The position numbers were made by a program, and so were the translations under genes. Below, one piece after another: positions 60,387 to 64,000 of a stretch of DNA of 64,000 nucleotides. The DNA comes from Paenibacillus tundrae (GTDB taxonomy: Bacteria; Bacillota; Bacilli; Paenibacillales; Paenibacillaceae). Position 1 is the stretch's first letter; each line of letters opens with the position of its first letter. The stretch covers positions 60,996 to 124,995 of the forward strand of contig NZ_JAUSTI010000016.1 in assembly GCF_030812775.1 (NCBI RefSeq), in the 5' to 3' direction. The notes under the pieces are model-generated. The model made no database searches and was not told the origin of the DNA. It saw nothing but the letters and a program-made list of their open reading frames with translations.

Positions 60387-61415
60387 ATGAATATCAAAAC
60401 GATTGCCAATATAGCCGGCGTCTCTGTAGCGACAGTCTCCAAAATAATCAATAACTATTCCGATATTAGCGAAGAGACCCGTCAGCGTGTACTTAAAATT
60501 ATGGATGAGAACGGGTATCGGCCTTCCTCCTCTGCCAAAACGCTGGCCACGAAGAAATCCAACCTTGTCGGTGTAGTGTTCGCCGGCAAGCTCAATGTTG
60601 ATTTTAGTCATCCATTCTTCGTGCAAGTCATTAACACGTTCAAGAAGCAAATAGGCTTGCTCGGCTATGATCTGCTCTTTTTTTCTAACGAAAAGTTCCT
60701 TGATCAGGGAGAAGATTATTTAGCTAGATCCAAATATTTTCAAGTCGACGGCTGCATCATCATTGCGGGTGATGAGGTGGAAAGTAGTGTGTATGACCTG
60801 GATGCGAGTCCCATCCCCTGCATTGGTATTGACATTGAATTAACGGGACAAGGCTCTTGTTACATCATGTCCGACAACGAGAAAATCTCGCCAAAGGTCG
60901 TTGAGCATTTCTATATGAACGGGTACCGGGACATTGGCTTCATCGGTCTACAGCGTGCTTCACTCGTCATGCAGCAGCGTGAAGATGCTTTTAAGCGCTC
61001 ACTAAAACAGTTTAGTCTTGATACCAAGCCTGAATGGATGGTGTACAGCAAGGATTATGCTGCTGAGGACGGCTATCAGGCTGCGAAAGAAATGCTGGCT
61101 CGTGGTGAGCTGCCTCGTGCTGTATTTGCAGCTACAGATCTACTGGCATTCGGTGCGATGCGCGCCTTCAAAGAAGCAGGGCTTCGTATTCCTGAAGACA
61201 TTGCCATTGCAGGGTGTGACGATATCGAAGCTTGTCGTTATACAGATCCACCGCTGACTACAGTTAAGCAAGATACCGACAAGATCGGTCGCCTGGCCGC
61301 CATGATCCTGTTTGACCTAATGAATAAGCAGATGGACAACCAATGCATCAAAGTGGAGCCAGAGCTTGTTGTGCGCCAATCTTGTGGAGTCGCGGTTCCT
61401 GGCATTGAAGGATAG
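60387..61415 (+). CDS. LacI family transcriptional regulator
   Basis: 342 residues. LacI helix-turn-helix MNIKTIANIAGVSVATVSKIINNYSDISEETRQRVLKIMDENGYRP, then a periplasmic-binding-type sensor domain. GGAGG lies 7 bases before the ATG at 60387; a reading from 60330 has no support. Divergent from the sugar importer it presumably represses. Confidence 0.93.
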   Translation: MNIKTIANIAGVSVATVSKIINNYSDISEETRQRVLKIMDENGYRPSSSAKTLATKKSNLVGVVFAGKLNVDFSHPFFVQVINTFKKQIGLLGYDLLFFSNEKFLDQGEDYLARSKYFQVDGCIIIAGDEVESSVYDLDASPIPCIGIDIELTGQGSCYIMSDNEKISPKVVEHFYMNGYRDIGFIGLQRASLVMQQREDAFKRSLKQFSLDTKPEWMVYSKDYAAEDGYQAAKEMLARGELPRAVFAATDLLAFGAMRAFKEAGLRIPEDIAIAGCDDIEACRYTDPPLTTVKQDTDKIGRLAAMILFDLMNKQMDNQCIKVEPELVVRQSCGVAVPGIEG

Positions 61416-61867
61416 TGCACGCACTGGAAGATACAAGGCAATTAACGCCTAGCACAGGGCGCCCCACGTCATGACGAGGGTAGTTAACCATATTAACCTT
61501 TGACTAAATTAAGTTAACTGCGCCTATGTTCATATAGGGAGATTATCTTATCTTCACACATAACAAAAAAAGAAGATCATAAACACGATATACGTTTACG
61601 ATCTTCTTTGGGTATTTTACGATTCCACAACGTAAGTTTTACGAGCGTGTTATCAATCCTCATCCCCACCAATCACTAATTTTTGAGGTTTTAAGTTTTA
61701 AGTTTTAAAGTTTCCAGATTTAAATTTAAAATTTCTGAATTTACCCACGCTGATCTTTACTCTCTATCCTCAATCAAGCTAGATCTCAAATTCTTTTCAC
61801 TCAGGTTAGTCCACCTAGATTTTCTACTGAATTGAATTATATTTATCTCCTTAATCCTAAGTCGGGT
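61416..61867. other. Intergenic region with hairpin and AT-rich repeats
   Basis: AAAGAAGATC (61569-61578) pairs with GATCTTCTTT (61600-61609), with a T run on the minus side, a plausible terminator for the split-sigma operon. TTTTAAG is repeated in tandem around 61687-61710. No gene seen. Confidence 0.45.
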
Positions 61868-62083
61868 CTACTCCTCGCTGTGAAGGAACTCAAGAAATTC
61901 AATGATGATCTCTGATGCTGCATCTTCAGGTGGCAAATAGATAAACTGACTTAATCTTCGAATGTCTGAGTTAAACAATTGGAGCAGTTCAACTGTAGCT
62001 TGGGGATCTTTATTTCTTGCAGCTGCTAACAGTTCTATGAACTTACTTTCTGAGATAACAGATTCAACATTTTTCTCTTCCAT
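61868..62083 (-). CDS. Sigma region 2-like partner protein (RsoA/HTH_16-like)
   Basis: 71 residues (FIELLAAARNKDPQATVELLQLFNSDIRRLSQFIYLPPEDAASEIIIEFLEFLHSEE). The pattern is the start of sigma-70 region 2 (small A-x-x-x-D-x-A-x-x-x-L, then DAxxEIIxEFL) without region 4. GGCGGTG lies 5 bases before the ATG. It overlaps the end of the upstream sigma gene by 49 bases in another frame. In B. subtilis RsoA is such a part, acting with SigO. Confidence 0.65.
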   Translation of the reverse strand: MEEKNVESVISESKFIELLAAARNKDPQATVELLQLFNSDIRRLSQFIYLPPEDAASEIIIEFLEFLHSEE

Positions 62084-62373
62084 TTGTTCACCGCCTGTTG
62101 GCTTATATTCAGGTGCCTGGCTACTTCTGCCTCCGTATACCCTTCGAAATAAATTTTGTGCAGAATTTCCCTTCCATTCATAGGAAGCGTGTTAATAAGC
62201 TGTTCGATGATAATACGATCATCCACTGGTACTGTGAAACTTTGATTGAAGAGCTCACCGTCATACATTGGCAACTCCCGCTGCTTAATTTTTCTCGCCC
62301 TATACTGAACTCGCCATCCAATTCTATAAATTTCCCTCCTATATCTCTCGAAAACTGTTTGCTCATTTTGCAA
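62035..62373 (-). CDS. Sigma region 4 protein, large half of a split sigma factor
   Basis: 112 residues. A basic N-terminus (RYRREIYRIGWRVQYRARKIKQRE), then region 4: QLINTLPMNGREILHKIYFEGYTEAEVARHLNISQQAVNKWKRKMLNLL. There is no region 2. It is the SigO-like (or Tn916 Orf7-like) partner of the following 71-residue protein. A TTG at 62373 lies 11 bases after AAGGAG; the GTG at 62385 overlaps that site. Confidence 0.7.
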   Translation of the reverse strand: MQNEQTVFERYRREIYRIGWRVQYRARKIKQRELPMYDGELFNQSFTVPVDDRIIIEQLINTLPMNGREILHKIYFEGYTEAEVARHLNISQQAVNKWKRKMLNLLSQKVSS

Positions 62374-62890
62374 TGGAATAATCACTCCTTTTTGATCTTA
62401 TCTCGTACACCTATAGGGTAAACCAATCAGATATTTTACAACCAAAAACAGAACATCTGTTCCTATTACTATATCATTTTTTTACAATTATTGCTCCTTA
62501 AATGATGTAATTTTATCAATTTTAACAGCTATCGTTCCTATATGCGTATCCTCTACTCCTCGCTTTTCTCCATATGTTTTGCTTATTCTTATTCAATAAT
62601 GGAGGTATAATTCCGTGCGATATGTGAAGTCTATGTTTTCCAATGCCCACTTATAGAAAGAAAGCTTCTAGCTGTGCCTACTCAGATTGGTTGTTTAGCT
62701 ATCATTCCACATCTGTATATATTCAGCTCCAGCACAAAAAAGCCACTCATTATGACTAGTTGGGTTACGGTCATATGATACGGTTTCAAGAAGTGATTAT
62801 CTAAAAAAGTTTAAGAGCAGGATTGTAACTTCTTCTTTAAATTCCCCTATATATGCAAGGACAAAAACACAGAAAAAGGAGAGAGTTATT
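62374..62890. other. Divergent region before the glycosidase gene
   Basis: AT-rich upstream region. TGGAGG at about 62600 is followed by GTG and only 13 codons (VRYVKSMFSNAHL), perhaps chance. Promoters for both directions must lie here; I could not assign a clear -35/-10 pair. Confidence 0.35.
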
Positions 62891-63613
62891 ATGGCAAACT
62901 ATGAATACTATTCTTGGAAACACATCCCGGCCGCAATCGTGGAGCAGCACGTGATTAAAACCTCACTAAGTAACATTAAATCTGAAACGGTGCTTCGGCC
63001 ACTGAATAAAACATCTCATGTGGGCATTAATGGTGGGTTCTTCGAAGCAACTCAAGGCTACAACAGCCCTCCAACCGGAGGTTCCTCCATTATCTATGTC
63101 AAAGGGGAGGAGAATCAGACCGTTACCTATGAAGGTCGAACGCTGAAAAAGAACTATCTATCCAATACTTCGGTGAGTGGTAACGAGATTTCCCGTAAGA
63201 CAGCTGTTTTCTATAAAGATATGAATGGCTCACTTAGAGCAACACATTTATATGTCAAAAACCTCAATGAGGTATACGCCTATTATCCAAAATCAACGGT
63301 GGAGATGGTCATTGGCGGTAATGATTACAACCTGGAGAACTGGGGTGGTTCCTCTATAAAAGGCGAGCTTGGATACTACCTATCCATTCCCAGAACGATC
63401 TTAGCCTGGAAAAACAATGATGCTTACCTCATTGCAGGACAGGGAAGCGTTCCGTTCATGCGAGACATTATGGATGATCTCGGTTTGAATGCAGTGAATT
63501 CCATCATGCTCGATGGATCGGGCTCCACCCAGATGCAAATCAATAATCCGAAACGTAATCCAGTAAATAGTAGCCGTTATGTATATAACATGATTCGCGT
63601 AATAACCCCTTAA
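62891..63613 (+). CDS. Phosphodiester glycosidase (NAGPA) family protein
   Basis: 240 residues. Core motifs VGINGGFFEA, RTILAWKNNDAYLIAGQG and SIMLDGSGSTQM are those of the NAGPA family (phosphodiester alpha-GlcNAc glycosidase fold), in bacteria found alone or in large exported proteins; the target may be a wall or capsule sugar phosphate. No signal peptide is seen. AAGGAGAG precedes the ATG. It is divergent from the split sigma pair and could be its target. Confidence 0.85.
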   Translation: MANYEYYSWKHIPAAIVEQHVIKTSLSNIKSETVLRPLNKTSHVGINGGFFEATQGYNSPPTGGSSIIYVKGEENQTVTYEGRTLKKNYLSNTSVSGNEISRKTAVFYKDMNGSLRATHLYVKNLNEVYAYYPKSTVEMVIGGNDYNLENWGGSSIKGELGYYLSIPRTILAWKNNDAYLIAGQGSVPFMRDIMDDLGLNAVNSIMLDGSGSTQMQINNPKRNPVNSSRYVYNMIRVITP

Positions 63614-63670
63614 TAGCCTTGAATTCAATCCCCACTACTAAAAAGAAGTCTATAACTCATCCTTCCCCAG

Positions 63671-63714
63671 CTCATTGCAATATAATGCCTGAAAGGCGCC
63701 CATATTGCAATGAG
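63671..63714. repeat. 13-bp perfect inverted repeat
   Basis: CTCATTGCAATAT (63671-63683) and ATATTGCAATGAG (63702-63714) with an 18-base spacer, no T run on either strand. It follows the glycosidase gene by about 55 bases. Confidence 0.65.
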
Positions 63715-63870
63715 TGAGGGAAATTATACAAATGCGGGCTTCTTATATTGCTAACACCAGTTCTCAGTGAGTGCAAAGCCTTTAATGTTTTCACACGTTA
63801 GCAAATTTAGAAACGGAACAATGTAAAAACAACTACGTGAAAATAAGAATAACACATGAATAAATAAAAA

Positions 63871-63905
63871 AAGGCACATTCGAAGTTAATCGAATGTGCC
63901 TTTTG
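63871..63905 (-). terminator. rRNA operon terminator
   Basis: AAGGCACATTCG / CGAATGTGCCTT with T runs on both sides, directly after the 5S gene on minus. Confidence 0.88.
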
Positions 63906-63907
63906 TT

Positions 63908-64000
63908 GCTTGGCGGCGTCCTACTCTCCCAGGACCCTGCGGTCCAAGTACCATCGGCGCTAGAGGGCTTAACGGTCGTGTTCGGGATGGGTACGTGTGG
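63908..64000 (-). rRNA. rrf: 5S ribosomal RNA, 3' part
   Basis: The minus strand ends in GTAGGACGCCGCCAAGC, the 3' end of Bacillales 5S rRNA, and continues upstream with the conserved CCGAACACG block; the 5' end lies beyond the window. Confidence 0.95.

Noticed and set aside
62600..62645. 13-codon frame behind a good TGGAGG
   Set aside because: Too short to support as a gene without conservation data.

Overview
The window looks like a chromosome segment of a low-to-mid-GC Gram-positive spore former, most probably Paenibacillus. The reasons are strong AGGAGG-type ribosome binding sites with many TTG and GTG starts, and the Bacillales-type gene set (ecsAB, lipL, bacilliredoxin, a DUF6366 protein, an SdpI-family protein, a KinB/KinE-like kinase). 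Genus is inferred, not proven. The right edge enters an rRNA operon on the minus strand (3' part of a 5S gene, followed by its terminator).

Layout. 1-3.1 kb: an alpha/beta hydrolase, a large superoxide dismutase with an extra N-terminal domain, and decayed small genes. 3.2-9.3 kb: an accessory block holding a three-gene zeta-toxin-like operon with a 20-bp palindromic operator, a SUKH (SMI1/KNR4) immunity-type protein, and a giant SHAEG-repeat protein with an autoproteolytic peptidase G2 domain. A short near-identical sequence lies on each side of this block. 9.3-16.4 kb: housekeeping genes on the minus strand (lipL, folE, a YneF-like protein, an HD-GYP protein, a queG-ogt fusion, signal peptidase I, an acetyltransferase). 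16.4-22.5 kb: sodA, a degenerate repeat cluster, mutY followed by three tightly coupled small ORFs, acpS, a hydrolase and nadE.

22.5-32 kb: bacilliredoxin, a PAS sensor kinase, a flavoprotein, ecsAB and two neighbouring secreted repeat proteins of unknown role. 32-42 kb: drug-efflux transporters with MarR and MerR regulators, acetyltransferases, a free methionine-R-sulfoxide reductase, a TipAS-type regulator, an aldehyde dehydrogenase and a truncated universal stress protein. 42-46.7 kb: a zinc/cadmium P-type ATPase divergent from its ArsR regulator, then an AI-2E-family permease whose end runs into an inverted-repeat element. 47-51.7 kb: a redox block (luciferase-like monooxygenase, ArsR regulator, NAD(P)H quinone-type reductase, MarR regulator, nitroreductase); two matching palindromes tie the MarR gene to the reductase. 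51.7-56 kb: an ECF sigma/anti-sigma pair, a methyltransferase and a MATE pump.

56-61.4 kb: a sugar ABC importer divergent from a LacI regulator, followed by the wreck of a family 1 beta-glucosidase, so the locus takes up a sugar but has lost its local hydrolase. 61.8-63.6 kb: a split sigma-factor pair (region 2 and region 4 on separate overlapping genes), divergent from a phosphodiester glycosidase family protein.

The most unusual items are the small-ORF chain behind mutY, the split sigma factor, the SHAEG/peptidase G2/SHOCT protein, the paired secreted repeat proteins, the queG-ogt fusion, and two families of inverted-repeat elements. One of these families sits just upstream of two different minus-strand genes.
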